Source: a virus. Taken from it: DNA of 44,625 nt. Shown here piece by piece: positions 15,892-23,795 of this stretch. Under the pieces are notes generated by a model. The model searched no databases. It was given only the letters and a program-made list of their open reading frames with translations, and was not told the origin of the DNA. Made by a program: the position numbers and the translations under genes. Numbering within the stretch: the stretch's first letter is position 1; the number at the start of each line of letters is the position of its first letter. Location: the IMG/VR virus record IMGVR_UViG_3300026521_000002, positions 1-44,625 of that record. One strand, given 5' to 3'.

Positions 15892-16084
15892 ATTGTTTAT
15901 TCCTTTTATTGTTTTCTATTTCTATTAAAGCTGTTTGCTCACCTAAATCTAACTTAATGTCTTCTACAAGGTCCTGTAGAGTAAGTAAGATACCTCCATA
16001 GGCTTTCTGCCTAGCTACAGGAGTTTCCATTGTATCTATAAGCTCTAACCTATCTACAATGAAGCTCCTAATCTCTGTTCTCAT
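15881..16084 (-). CDS. Unknown small protein between RNA polymerase and SSB (67 aa)
   Basis: The protein begins MRTEIRSFIVDRLELIDTME and ends ENNKRNKQYGN; it is mostly helical and acidic with a basic end. It starts 13 bases after the RNA polymerase stop and overlaps SSB. Small proteins in this slot of T7-like phages include host RNA polymerase inhibitors (T7 gp2), but there is no visible similarity to gp2, so I make no such claim. Confidence 0.7.
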   Translation of the reverse strand: MRTEIRSFIVDRLELIDTMETPVARQKAYGGILLTLQDLVEDIKLDLGEQTALIEIENNKRNKQYGN

Positions 16085-16096
16085 TATGTTTCCTTA

Positions 16097-18622
16097 TCAA
16101 CTGAATATGTAATCACTGTTTCTAACCTTGTTTAAATCTAAATCACCTATTACCAGTTGCTCTGCTTCAAGAGCCTTGAAAGGTGCTGTTTGTTCTACAA
16201 AATCATACAAAGGACTTCCTTCAAACAATTCTATATATGCCTCTCTAACTTCTTCAGCTAGTTTGTGTGTATCAGCAGCATGTACACCATAGCTATCATG
16301 TATCAATGCAAAACTACTAACACCTCTTGATAGAAGCCTCTCAACTGTTCTAAACATTAGAGTAGCATCGAGACTGTGTATATAGTTAGGTGCAATACCA
16401 TTAACCATCTTCTTACCATCTAACTGAGTTGTAGGTGTTCTTATGGATAGCTTAGCTAATGCTGTTGTAACTCTAGTTGTTTTGTATTTCACTATTCTAT
16501 GTACAACAGGGAAACCAAATATAGGTGTCCTATAGAATATATGACTTCCTTTAGATATAACTTCTTTAGTTAAACTCTTTAAGAAGTCTCTACACACTAC
16601 AGCACCTTTAACAACATCTCCAATACCTCTATAGTTTAGTTTGGATAGTAGTGTAGCAACCTGCCACTTCTCAGCACCTTCTAACCAGAACTGATGTTTT
16701 GTACCCTCATAAGGGTCTAATATATCATCTATAACTTGGTCTTTCATACCAAAGGTAGATACATTATATGGGAAAGTCATTGTGTTTCTTTTAGTAATCT
16801 TACGGTTAATCTTACCAACCATAGAGTTACCTATGGCTATAAAGTCTATACTATGCTCTCTCTTATCAGCTGTTGTATATGTAAATACACTAGGATAGTC
16901 TTGAAGCTCTAGGTACTTATTGACACATGTAGCTACCTCACCATATATATCAGCTATTGACTGATTATTATCTGTATTTACTACATTAACTGCCTTAGCC
17001 CCTATTTCATCTAACATCAACCCTGAGTATATTTGTATCCCTGAGCATGTAGCATCAAGAGCTATCGGTATATGAGACTTAAAATCCCTAGGATTGTTAA
17101 TCCAAGCTGCATACTCAAAACACCAAGCAAGATAAATATAAGGCTCATCGGCATCCGTCCACTGGGTGTTAGCCAACGGGTCTTTGGCAATTTCGCATAT
17201 TTCTTGTTCCATTTCATCTATTTTTTCCACTCTTTCATGATATAATAATTTATCGTATCCATATACATTAGCCCCATGTACCTTAAACCACGCTACTGCT
17301 TCTTCTGTGTCTAAAGGTTTACCTTCTGCGAACATAAGTAAAGACTTTACTGTTTTAGCACCTTGTGGGTTTAGATGAGGCTGTATAGGATACAATCTGC
17401 CTCTGAAGTCTACTTGATAACTGAAGTATAGTTCTTTGTATTTACGATACTTCTTGGCTGTAGACATAGCTAGTTTTACAACTAAGCCTTTAGATTTTAA
17501 AGTATTGAACTTATCCTCTAAAGCCATTATCTTATCTCTGTATTCTACATAAGGCTCTTTATTGTGTTCATCGTATTCAACGACTGGTACAATATCATAA
17601 GGGTTAGGAAGGTCATCATCAGGAACATCACCAACTAATGTATAGTCTTTAGTGTAGTCCATGAGATGTTTATCATACACTGTTTCCAGAACCTCTAGAA
17701 CCCTTGTGTTCACTTTCCAGGGTACTCTCTGAACAGCATTTACAATATTCATGAACCTCTTAGCAAACTTAGGGTGTGAGTCAAAGTACCCTTTAACCAT
17801 CTTACGATTTGTACGGTCATTGTGCATTTTAACTAAGTCTACATCAAGGAAATCACAATAATAGCCTCCAGTACCACTGAACTCTGTCCACTCCTGTGGT
17901 TTAACTACAAAAATAGGATAACTATAGGTGAACAAAGGAGATAAATCTCTCATCTGCTCTATAATAGCTACTGTAGTATCTGTTAGTTTCAATAAGGTTC
18001 TCTTCTTGTTGCCTTTAGTACGAATAACAGATGTTTGTATTAACCCTATGTCAGATTTAATAACAGCATCAATTAGATTTATACCTAAGGTTAGACCTTG
18101 GATGTTATCAGGATTACCTAATTCCATCTTCTTACGACCTAACATCATTTTCTTTGTAGTCCTACGTCTAACAGATAGCTTTTTGTATTTCTTATCTATG
18201 TATTTATCGAGACTAGGTGCTTTACCTTTAAATAATTCAAGCTTGTACTCTTGTTTTATAGATGATAATATACTTCTGGCTACTGTAAGCAGTGGTACAT
18301 TATAAACAGGATATTTACCACCCCAGGATTTCAATGTGTTGTTCATGATAGCACTAAGAACCATATAAGCTAAGGTATCTTCATTACCTAAGTAATCCAT
18401 GATAGGCTCTCTTGTTGCAAATGAAGCACCTCTAAGGCTCTTAGACGTTAGATACTCTCTGATTTTACTAGCTACAGGAGGTATTGTTCTCTTTATAAGT
18501 ATAATACCTTCATTAGTTTCACTACCTCTAGAGGCTTCTACATTATCATCAAATAAGTTTCTAGCTTTAATAATAGATATATCATAGGCTTCTTTCTCTA
18601 GCTGTTTCTGTAGTTCAATCAT
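16097..18622 (-). CDS. Single-subunit DNA-directed RNA polymerase (T7 gp1-like)
   Basis: Transcribes the middle and late genes from phage promoters. Motif A is HIPIALDATCSGIQIYSGLM (catalytic Asp), motif B INRKITKRNTMTFPYNVSTF (Lys, Arg, Met and Tyr spaced as in T7 R627-Y639), and motif C FALIHDSYGVHA (second catalytic Asp). 841 residues (T7 883); the C-terminal foot reads SDYIFS where T7 has DFAFA. The protein defines this phage as Autographiviridae-type. A phage-type promoter sits about 15 bases before the start, so the gene can amplify its own transcription once the first protein is made from early transcripts. AAAGG lies upstream of the ATG. Confidence 0.97.
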   Translation of the reverse strand: MIELQKQLEKEAYDISIIKARNLFDDNVEASRGSETNEGIILIKRTIPPVASKIREYLTSKSLRGASFATREPIMDYLGNEDTLAYMVLSAIMNNTLKSWGGKYPVYNVPLLTVARSILSSIKQEYKLELFKGKAPSLDKYIDKKYKKLSVRRRTTKKMMLGRKKMELGNPDNIQGLTLGINLIDAVIKSDIGLIQTSVIRTKGNKKRTLLKLTDTTVAIIEQMRDLSPLFTYSYPIFVVKPQEWTEFSGTGGYYCDFLDVDLVKMHNDRTNRKMVKGYFDSHPKFAKRFMNIVNAVQRVPWKVNTRVLEVLETVYDKHLMDYTKDYTLVGDVPDDDLPNPYDIVPVVEYDEHNKEPYVEYRDKIMALEDKFNTLKSKGLVVKLAMSTAKKYRKYKELYFSYQVDFRGRLYPIQPHLNPQGAKTVKSLLMFAEGKPLDTEEAVAWFKVHGANVYGYDKLLYHERVEKIDEMEQEICEIAKDPLANTQWTDADEPYIYLAWCFEYAAWINNPRDFKSHIPIALDATCSGIQIYSGLMLDEIGAKAVNVVNTDNNQSIADIYGEVATCVNKYLELQDYPSVFTYTTADKREHSIDFIAIGNSMVGKINRKITKRNTMTFPYNVSTFGMKDQVIDDILDPYEGTKHQFWLEGAEKWQVATLLSKLNYRGIGDVVKGAVVCRDFLKSLTKEVISKGSHIFYRTPIFGFPVVHRIVKYKTTRVTTALAKLSIRTPTTQLDGKKMVNGIAPNYIHSLDATLMFRTVERLLSRGVSSFALIHDSYGVHAADTHKLAEEVREAYIELFEGSPLYDFVEQTAPFKALEAEQLVIGDLDLNKVRNSDYIFS

Positions 18623-18635
18623 ATTTTTCCTTTGT

Positions 18636-18662
18636 TGTATCTAATTATGTCCAGTCTTAAGC
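18636..18662 (-). promoter_or_regulatory. Phage RNA polymerase promoter P2 in front of the RNA polymerase gene
   Basis: The minus strand reads CTTAAGACTGGACATAATTA followed by GATAC, matching P1 over AGACTGGACATA and diverging slightly after it. It begins right at the stop of the 86-residue gene and leaves a leader of only about 15 bases before the polymerase ATG at 18622. It is likely a weaker variant, because the last part differs from the other three copies. Confidence 0.65.
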
Positions 18663-18922
18663 TAACTTTTATAATCTATGTTATTTGCAGGTTCTAAATG
18701 CTGTTTTAATTGCATATTACCATTATCCATTATCAGGGTTGATATAAACTTACCTAACTGAGTTGAAGCTATTGTAAAACCAGCTTCAGCATCTTCTTTA
18801 GCATCTAAATCACCCTCAGGTACTCTACAAACAGCTATAGTTTGATGTACTAGGTTACTGATTAATGTGTTTACTACATTTGTTTTCTCTGCAATATCTA
18901 GTTGTATTTCATCTTTAGTCAT
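18662..18922 (-). CDS. Unknown protein (86 aa) upstream of RNA polymerase
   Basis: The protein begins MTKDEIQLDIAEKTNVVNTL and ends HLEPANNIDYKS. Two helical segments surround a short acidic loop (EGDLDAKEDAEAG). The ATG overlaps the end of the preceding gene by eight bases, and the stop touches promoter P2. No cysteine motif, membrane segment or known domain is visible. As the last gene of the middle block, it may be a regulator or host-interaction protein; that is position only. Confidence 0.7.
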   Translation of the reverse strand: MTKDEIQLDIAEKTNVVNTLISNLVHQTIAVCRVPEGDLDAKEDAEAGFTIASTQLGKFISTLIMDNGNMQLKQHLEPANNIDYKS

Positions 18923-19253
18923 ATTGTTGCCCTCTCCCTAGTGGAAATTCACTTATATAATTAACTACATACATATCTAAGTCCCAAGGTTGTCCTATCT
19001 CTGTAACAGCATTATCCTCACCTATAGCTATAAGACCTTTAGAGCCATCATCACAATCACTTATAAAAGAATTAATAGCGTCTACATCTTCATAACCCTC
19101 ATACCATTTTAACCATTCACCATAAACATAGTAATAATCCTCATCAGCAACAGTTTCCATGTAATCTAATATATCATTATCTTTTAATAGAGTACTTAAA
19201 GCCTCCTCGTGTTCCCTATCTACTTTTATATATACGTGACTTCTGTATCCCAT
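18915..19253 (-). CDS. Conserved phage protein of unknown function (112 aa)
   Basis: I start at ATG 19253 (MGYRSHVYIKVDREHEEALS), two bases after the thyX stop, rather than at an in-frame start inside thyX. The sequence is rich in aromatic and acidic residues (DEDYYYVYGEWLKWYEGYED) and has a central IGEDNAVTEIG turn. Proteins with the MGYRS start are widespread in phages and their hosts, but have no assigned function that I know of. It may be a small alpha-beta protein. Confidence 0.75.
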   Translation of the reverse strand: MGYRSHVYIKVDREHEEALSTLLKDNDILDYMETVADEDYYYVYGEWLKWYEGYEDVDAINSFISDCDDGSKGLIAIGEDNAVTEIGQPWDLDMYVVNYISEFPLGRGQQYD

Positions 19254-19254
19254 T

Positions 19255-19905
19255 TTATTTTTCCTTGTTGTTATTGTTTGATACAAACTCTTTGAAGAGA
19301 AACCTGTGGTCTTCTGGAAGTGCATAGTACACTGCATAGGCAATGTTTCTTATCTCCCACAAGGCAGCTGATGATGTTCTAAGTGCTAAGAAGTTCTGTA
19401 AGCTTCTAGCATTTATAGTCCATACTAAGCTTGTTTTGTAAGCTTCTGGTATACAATATTTAGCTTTGTCGTTGGAAACACCTAATGATATAAGTTTTCG
19501 TAGTTCCTCAAGGTTAAATACACTTGCTTCATCAACTAAACCCTCGTCAGTAAATACTAAATACTTCTTAGCTCTCTCATAACCACCTTCTACAACCTCA
19601 TATTCATCGTAAATATAATCAGCAAAAGGTGCTTCATCTTTAAGCTCCTTCAGCGTATATCTTGAACTCTTAACACTAAGGGACGCCATTCTATGCCTAG
19701 ACCACTCCTGTAGACATGCTCTTGACATCTCGATTTCAAAGGTATAGTTTAGGTGTTCAATGGTACTAGCATGTTTGTTTTTGTTAGCTACACGCTCTAT
19801 ACGCTCTGTGTTAATTGTCCCAGGAGCACTAGGTTTGTCCCAGCACTTAGAGATTGCTACATCGGCTAAATACAATGGCGTGTGGTATAATAGTTTAACA
19901 CTCAT
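19255..19905 (-). CDS. thyX: Flavin-dependent thymidylate synthase
   Basis: Makes dTMP from dUMP using FADH2, methylene-tetrahydrofolate and NADPH. The diagnostic ThyX signature RHRMASLSVKSSRY (RHR-x7-S) is present, preceded by the FEIEMSRACLQEWSRHR helix. Near the end, RTSSAALWEIRNIA gives the second substrate-binding block. 216 residues, normal for the family. The ATG at 19905 overlaps the WYL-like gene by 11 bases. The enzyme, with NrdA, NrdB and the MazG-like protein, feeds phage DNA synthesis in an AT-rich genome. Confidence 0.95.
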   Translation of the reverse strand: MSVKLLYHTPLYLADVAISKCWDKPSAPGTINTERIERVANKNKHASTIEHLNYTFEIEMSRACLQEWSRHRMASLSVKSSRYTLKELKDEAPFADYIYDEYEVVEGGYERAKKYLVFTDEGLVDEASVFNLEELRKLISLGVSNDKAKYCIPEAYKTSLVWTINARSLQNFLALRTSSAALWEIRNIAYAVYYALPEDHRFLFKEFVSNNNNKEK

Positions 19906-20332
19906 TGATTTTACCTAGCCCCTGAGCTTTTAACCATTCATTTGCACAAGCTGTTTTAGTTGTGTTAAAGTATTTAGGGTTACTTATTGTAAGAGCTACA
20001 ATACCCTCACCATTGGTTAAATCATAATGATAACCATTCTCATTATTGGCAATACACGCTATATTTAATGCTTTGATTTCATTATCTTGTACAATATAAA
20101 CAGTTGTACCTACACCTATAGGTAGTTTAGGGTTCTCTTGAGTAACTATCTCTACAGCTTCTAGTATTCTATTCTTTAGAAACCTTCTATATGCCTTTCT
20201 CTCATGACACCAACCTATAACAGCATCAGCGTCTACATCTGTAACTGTTACACCTCTGAGTGTTATGTTGTACTCACTATCACAGTATCTTATTGCTATA
20301 ACTTGGTCTACTTGTATGTCTTCTACTCTCAT
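19895..20332 (-). CDS. WYL-domain-like protein (145 aa)
   Basis: The first 55 residues resemble a WYL domain: VIAIRYCDSEYNITLRGVTV (strand with the ligand-contact Arg), then AVIGWCHERKAYRRFLKNRI, equivalent to the usual 'ayC-Lr-d-RxF-l-RI' pattern. The second half (VYIVQDNEIKALNIACIANN and onward) is not recognised. WYL domains bind single-stranded nucleic acid or nucleotides and sit in regulators, many of them tied to phage defence. There is no HTH here, so it might act as a decoy, a ligand sensor or an inhibitor. It begins one base after the ligase stop, with AAGGA upstream. Confidence 0.55.
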   Translation of the reverse strand: MRVEDIQVDQVIAIRYCDSEYNITLRGVTVTDVDADAVIGWCHERKAYRRFLKNRILEAVEIVTQENPKLPIGVGTTVYIVQDNEIKALNIACIANNENGYHYDLTNGEGIVALTISNPKYFNTTKTACANEWLKAQGLGKINEC

Positions 20333-21181
20333 TTAATCTTCCTTATCTTTATCTTCTCTAATTCCAACATACACAGGCTGTATATATGTTGTATCTATTC
20401 TCTCATAACTTATCTCTATTATTTTACCTATGAAGTAATCCTTAGGCTTGTTACGCAACTCATCAGTTAGTCCTGAACCTACATACACTATTCTACCTTC
20501 ACTGTCTTTAAGGGCTAAGCTTCCTATAAGTCCTTCGTATTTACCTGTTCCAGGTGATATCTGTATACACAGCAAGTCAGCTGTTGGTCTTCCTTTAAGT
20601 TTTATAGCGTGGTGTACACGTTTACCAGGTTCATAGATACTATCTGGTCGTATTAACATACCACCTTCCCATCCTAGATATACCCAAGTTTCTACAATAT
20701 GTAAAGCATCTGTCATTGATATACTTACACTATCCACTACATCAAGCCCAGCAGGTAGCTCTAACCCTTGTAGAAAACTATATCTATTTATGTATGTAGT
20801 CTCAAAAGAAGGGATACAATCAAATATCATAATCTTAGATAGTCTCTCATCTTGATAATCATTATCAATACCTTTAGACCAGTTGGTTCTAAAGGTAGTA
20901 AGCTTAGCACTCTTAGACCTAGAGCCTAGTTTACCGTCTGAGTCATACAAATACTCACCTATAAGCACAAAGTCCTCTTGTAGATGGCTTAAAGGCTCTC
21001 TAATGACCTCTATGTTGAACTGCTTACCTTGACTTGTATAGAATTTAACTTCAGTTCCAATCTTCTCAATGAATACTTGATGTCCGTCGTACTTCTTTGA
21101 CAGTCTCCAAGTACCTGTAGTGCTTTTAATCTTATCCTTACCATAGGTTTTAGCCTTTTGTTGTTTAAACATCATAACCAT
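20333..21181 (-). CDS. ATP-dependent DNA ligase (T7 gp1.3-like)
   Basis: Seals nicks between Okazaki fragments. Motif I is RLSKKYDGHQVFI (the adenylated Lys in KYDG), motif III region DFVLIGEYLYDSDG (Glu), motif IV WEGGMLIRPDS, and motif V HHAIKLKGRPTAD. The OB-fold C-terminus has GSLALKDSEGRIVYVGSGLT and IGKIIEISYERI. 282 residues, somewhat shorter than T7 ligase (359), mostly in the N-terminus and loops. The start overlaps the 85-residue gene by ten bases; several Met codons at the start (MVMMFKQQ) leave the exact first residue open. Confidence 0.93.
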   Translation of the reverse strand: MVMMFKQQKAKTYGKDKIKSTTGTWRLSKKYDGHQVFIEKIGTEVKFYTSQGKQFNIEVIREPLSHLQEDFVLIGEYLYDSDGKLGSRSKSAKLTTFRTNWSKGIDNDYQDERLSKIMIFDCIPSFETTYINRYSFLQGLELPAGLDVVDSVSISMTDALHIVETWVYLGWEGGMLIRPDSIYEPGKRVHHAIKLKGRPTADLLCIQISPGTGKYEGLIGSLALKDSEGRIVYVGSGLTDELRNKPKDYFIGKIIEISYERIDTTYIQPVYVGIREDKDKED

Positions 21182-21429
21182 CCTTCATTTACTTTATCCA
21201 TTTCTTCTTGCATATCTCTAGCGTCATTTATAGCGTCCATTATAGCATCTTCCCTAAGCTCCTCAATGAACAACTCTCTGTGAGACTCTCTAACTTCTGC
21301 TTTCTCTATATCTTCTATGTACAACCTCTTGTTCTTGTAGTTTTCCTCCAGTGGGAATACAGTCTCTGCTGAATACCCTGTCTGGTTGAACCTGTTGTGG
21401 TCATTCCAAGGTAATGTGTCTACATTCAT
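21172..21429 (-). CDS. Unknown acidic helical protein (85 aa)
   Basis: The protein begins MNVDTLPWNDHNRFNQTGYS. Its second half is a long charged helix (EVRESHRELFIEELREDAIM). ATG at 21429 forms a 4-base ATGA overlap with the preceding gene, and the stop overlaps the ligase start, so all three are translationally coupled. No domain recognised. Confidence 0.7.
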   Translation of the reverse strand: MNVDTLPWNDHNRFNQTGYSAETVFPLEENYKNKRLYIEDIEKAEVRESHRELFIEELREDAIMDAINDARDMQEEMDKVNEGWL

Positions 21430-21806
21430 AGTATTGCTCCATTACAAATATCGCTTATTTCATCTTTAGATAACTTACAATGAGTTTCAAGATACTCAGC
21501 CATAGCTTTGTTCTCTCTACAAATCATATCGTAATCTTCTTGACTAATAGTAGGATAATTTAATTCACCTAAATCAGCAGAAGTTAAATATTCTAATCTT
21601 TTATAAATATCATCAACAACACATATTGCCAATTCATTATCTTTAGGACATATAGATACAATCTTCTTTATCTTGTTGTCGGAGGTATCTATTACAAATC
21701 TGCCTAGCCATTTAGCTCTATCATATGGAGGATAAATAGTTACATCTGAAACAGTAACCTTATACCCAGCTACCAAACTATCAATCTGTTTTTTACTTAA
21801 ATTCAT
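21426..21806 (-). CDS. Unknown protein (126 aa)
   Basis: The protein begins MNLSKKQIDSLVAGYKVTVS and ends SKDEISDICNGAIL. Predicted strands in the first half (WLGRFVIDTSDNKIKKIVSI) and helices in the second suggest a small alpha-beta protein. AAAGGAATAACAG precedes the ATG. It lies between the GP88-like gene and the 85-residue gene in the middle operon. I do not recognise a family. Confidence 0.7.
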   Translation of the reverse strand: MNLSKKQIDSLVAGYKVTVSDVTIYPPYDRAKWLGRFVIDTSDNKIKKIVSICPKDNELAICVVDDIYKRLEYLTSADLGELNYPTISQEDYDMICRENKAMAEYLETHCKLSKDEISDICNGAIL

Positions 21807-21817
21807 CTGTTATTCCT

Positions 21818-22408
21818 TTAATGTTTCTTAAAATATACTCCGTTTTTACACGCACCTTCAGCTTGATAACACCAAGTACATATCTCAGGACTACACTTAA
21901 CATCACTGAAGGTAGCTGGACACTTGAAGGTTAAGCCTCCATCATCTCTAGCACCATAGTTTATCTTACCATCCATAAGACTATCTGTTATGAATACATT
22001 AGGCAGTGCCATAAACTTCTTAAAGGCTAGTGGGAAGTCGTTAAGTCGCTTTGTGAAGCTGTAGAATATCCAATCAGGACAGTTCTTCGCTATCCACCTC
22101 CACTTCTTGATGTAGTCTTTAGAGTAAAACTCACCAGCTTCGTGTATTCTTACAACTCGTTGCTTAATACCTTTCTTAGCTAACTTTATATCCCAAGCAT
22201 ATAACTCTCCAGTCATTAATTCAATAAAATCATCCCCTTGAGTAACCTCATAGGTTCTGTTTCTAGCTTCAAGTACCTTAGGAAACCTTACCTGAGGCTT
22301 TAAAGCATAACACCCTGGGCACTGTCTACCACATATCTCCATAGAGACTGGGATTGAGAAGATAAGTTGCTGTTTTAGCTTTGCATTTTCATATTTAAGT
22401 AGTGCCAT
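21818..22408 (-). CDS. GP88-family protein with cysteine clusters (196 aa)
   Basis: The N-terminal block ICGRQCPGCYALKPQVRFP, the central RVVRIHEAGEFYSKDYIKKW and KNCPDWIFYSFTKR, and the C-terminal cluster CSPEICTWCYQAEGACKNG follow the layout of the phage 'gene product 88' family. Eight cysteines in two groups suggest bound metal, possibly an iron-sulphur or zinc centre. The biochemical function of the family is unknown to me. It is expressed with the middle genes under P3. 196 residues is near the usual length. The ATG is preceded by GAGGTTATTAAT. Confidence 0.78.
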   Translation of the reverse strand: MALLKYENAKLKQQLIFSIPVSMEICGRQCPGCYALKPQVRFPKVLEARNRTYEVTQGDDFIELMTGELYAWDIKLAKKGIKQRVVRIHEAGEFYSKDYIKKWRWIAKNCPDWIFYSFTKRLNDFPLAFKKFMALPNVFITDSLMDGKINYGARDDGGLTFKCPATFSDVKCSPEICTWCYQAEGACKNGVYFKKH

Positions 22409-22409
22409 A

Positions 22410-22895
22410 TTAATAACCTCTTACAATCTCTATTATTTTATCCATAATCTCTCGGATTACAACTTGATTTATCTCTTGTTCTTTAGCTTCATCTTTACCA
22501 TAGCTTAAAGGTACCTCTGATACATAACAAGAACCTCTATGATAAAATCCAGCTAACTCTTTAAATAACTCAAATCTTCTAAAGAGCTCACATAGCTGCC
22601 AAGCTTCTTTATCTGTAAATGTAGTTTTACTAAGGATAGGTTCTTTACCGTTCCATTTAATACACCACTCCATAAAGTTTCCAGCGTGTTGGTGGCTATT
22701 AACATCTCTACTTGTTGAAGGAGAGTTGTTATTAGTATAAGTTTCTATGTAAACAAAGCCCCAATAGTGACCACAATCCCAAGATGGAGCTTCTAACCAG
22801 TATCTAATACCATCTTTATCTTCTCCAAGTAAGAATACATCTTTCTTAAAAGCGTGGCTCTTACTCTTCTCTATTGTACCATAACTTATTGCCAT
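22410..22895 (-). CDS. Conserved phage protein of unknown function (161 aa)
   Basis: The protein begins MAISYGTIEKSKSHAFKKDV and contains a striking aromatic stretch, WLEAPSWDCGHYWGFVYIET, then DVNSHQHAGNFMEWCIKW with a histidine pair. The Trp/Cys/His pattern is conserved in hypothetical phage proteins I have seen, but no function is attached to them. ATG at 22895 overlaps the previous stop (TAATG) with GAAGGAG ahead. Its conserved polar aromatics could form an enzyme pocket. Confidence 0.72.
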   Translation of the reverse strand: MAISYGTIEKSKSHAFKKDVFLLGEDKDGIRYWLEAPSWDCGHYWGFVYIETYTNNNSPSTSRDVNSHQHAGNFMEWCIKWNGKEPILSKTTFTDKEAWQLCELFRRFELFKELAGFYHRGSCYVSEVPLSYGKDEAKEQEINQVVIREIMDKIIEIVRGY

Positions 22896-23326
22896 TATAA
22901 ACTCCTTCTAAATGCTATAGCTTGTGATAACATCTTGTTTCTAAACTTCTTGTAGTCTCTAACCCAGTTATAGATTGTAACATCACAATAGCCAGTTGAT
23001 TTAACTACATCCTTAACAGTTAATACACTATCACATATTAATCGAGCATAATGTACTCTATCAACTAAGTAACTGTTCTGTGTCTTCTTCTTAGCTCTAA
23101 AGACTGTGTAAGGTGCTACAGCTTTCGTTAGTGTTCTTCTATTTATCTGTAGTAAGCTACAAATTGTTGTAGGTGATACATTAAAAACTAATCTCATTTT
23201 ATGAATAGTTGCTACTATTGTGTATTGTGTTTGTTCTATCTGTTGTGTATCACAGAATACATCAAGCTTTCTTAGCTTGTTTAGGTCTGTTCTTAGTTTC
23301 TCTAGTTGTTTCTTTATTTTCTTCAT
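22895..23326 (-). CDS. Helix-turn-helix DNA-binding protein (143 aa)
   Basis: The N-terminal 30 residues form a basic coiled coil (MKKIKKQLEKLRTDLNKLRK). Two HTH-like segments follow: VSPTTICSLLQINRRTLTKA at about residues 50-70, and LTVKDVVKSTGYCDVTIYNW at about 103-122. It is the first gene downstream of promoter P3, after a leader of roughly 90 bases with a conserved 14-base element. This suggests a regulator that switches early to middle expression, or that acts on the leader. The HTHs are pattern-based; no named family is recognised. Confidence 0.65.
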   Translation of the reverse strand: MKKIKKQLEKLRTDLNKLRKLDVFCDTQQIEQTQYTIVATIHKMRLVFNVSPTTICSLLQINRRTLTKAVAPYTVFRAKKKTQNSYLVDRVHYARLICDSVLTVKDVVKSTGYCDVTIYNWVRDYKKFRNKMLSQAIAFRRSL

Positions 23327-23367
23327 TGTTATTATTCCTTGTATTATTATTTATAGTTATTAGTTTA

Positions 23368-23392
23368 AAGAATACTATAGTATCTTAAAGAG
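23368..23392 (-). promoter_or_regulatory. Conserved leader element with palindrome downstream of P3
   Basis: The 14 bases CTCTTTAAGATACT (minus strand, 23379-23392) occur identically downstream of P1 at 5238-5251. Here they run into the perfect 12-base palindrome ATACTATAGTAT at 23372-23383. A shared element in two transcript leaders, 15 and 24 bases from their promoters, is likely an RNase III site, a 5' stabilising hairpin or a protein operator. Confidence 0.45.
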
Positions 23393-23415
23393 TCTTATAG
23401 TATATCTCACACTGC

Positions 23416-23441
23416 CTTATCTTAATATGTCTGGTCTTCAG
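23416..23441 (-). promoter_or_regulatory. Phage RNA polymerase promoter P3 (middle genes)
   Basis: The minus strand reads GAAGACCAGACATATTAAGA followed by TAAGG, matching P1 at nearly every base of the core and its downstream AAGG. It lies between the 113-residue early gene and the HTH gene and would drive the middle block (HTH, GP88, ligase, ThyX) from the phage polymerase. Confidence 0.72.
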
Positions 23442-23453
23442 CAGACTTTAAGT

Positions 23454-23795
23454 TTACATCAATAGTTTTCTATCTAGCCAAGTGATGATTACATTTAATG
23501 TATCTGTAATCTTGAACCACAGTGTCTTAGTGTTTACTATATGACTATATCCTTTCTTTTGTGTAGATACATCATCTAACACTTGCCATAGGTTCGGATT
23601 ACTGAATTTATAGTTTCTTTTTCTTCTAGGATTACTTCTGATTTGTAGTCCAGTATAGTAGTCTTTATATACTTTATACCCTTCATTATTCACTAAGACA
23701 TAGCCCTTGTTTAAAAGGTTAATACATTCCTCACTTGTAGTCAGTGGACTCTCTTTAGGCACTAACCACCTGATGTTTCTTAATTCATTCTTCAT
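23454..23795 (-). CDS. Unknown early protein (113 aa)
   Basis: The protein begins MKNELRNIRWLVPKESPLTT and has a basic centre (IRSNPRRKRNYKFSN) and a C-terminal hydrophobic stretch (LWFKITDTLNVIITWLDRKL) that could lie on the membrane or form strands. ACAAGGAATAAC precedes the ATG. It is the last gene before P3 and so belongs to the early class read by host RNA polymerase. Early T7-like genes commonly counter host defences or alter host transcription; no similarity supports a specific role. Confidence 0.65.
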   Translation of the reverse strand: MKNELRNIRWLVPKESPLTTSEECINLLNKGYVLVNNEGYKVYKDYYTGLQIRSNPRRKRNYKFSNPNLWQVLDDVSTQKKGYSHIVNTKTLWFKITDTLNVIITWLDRKLLM

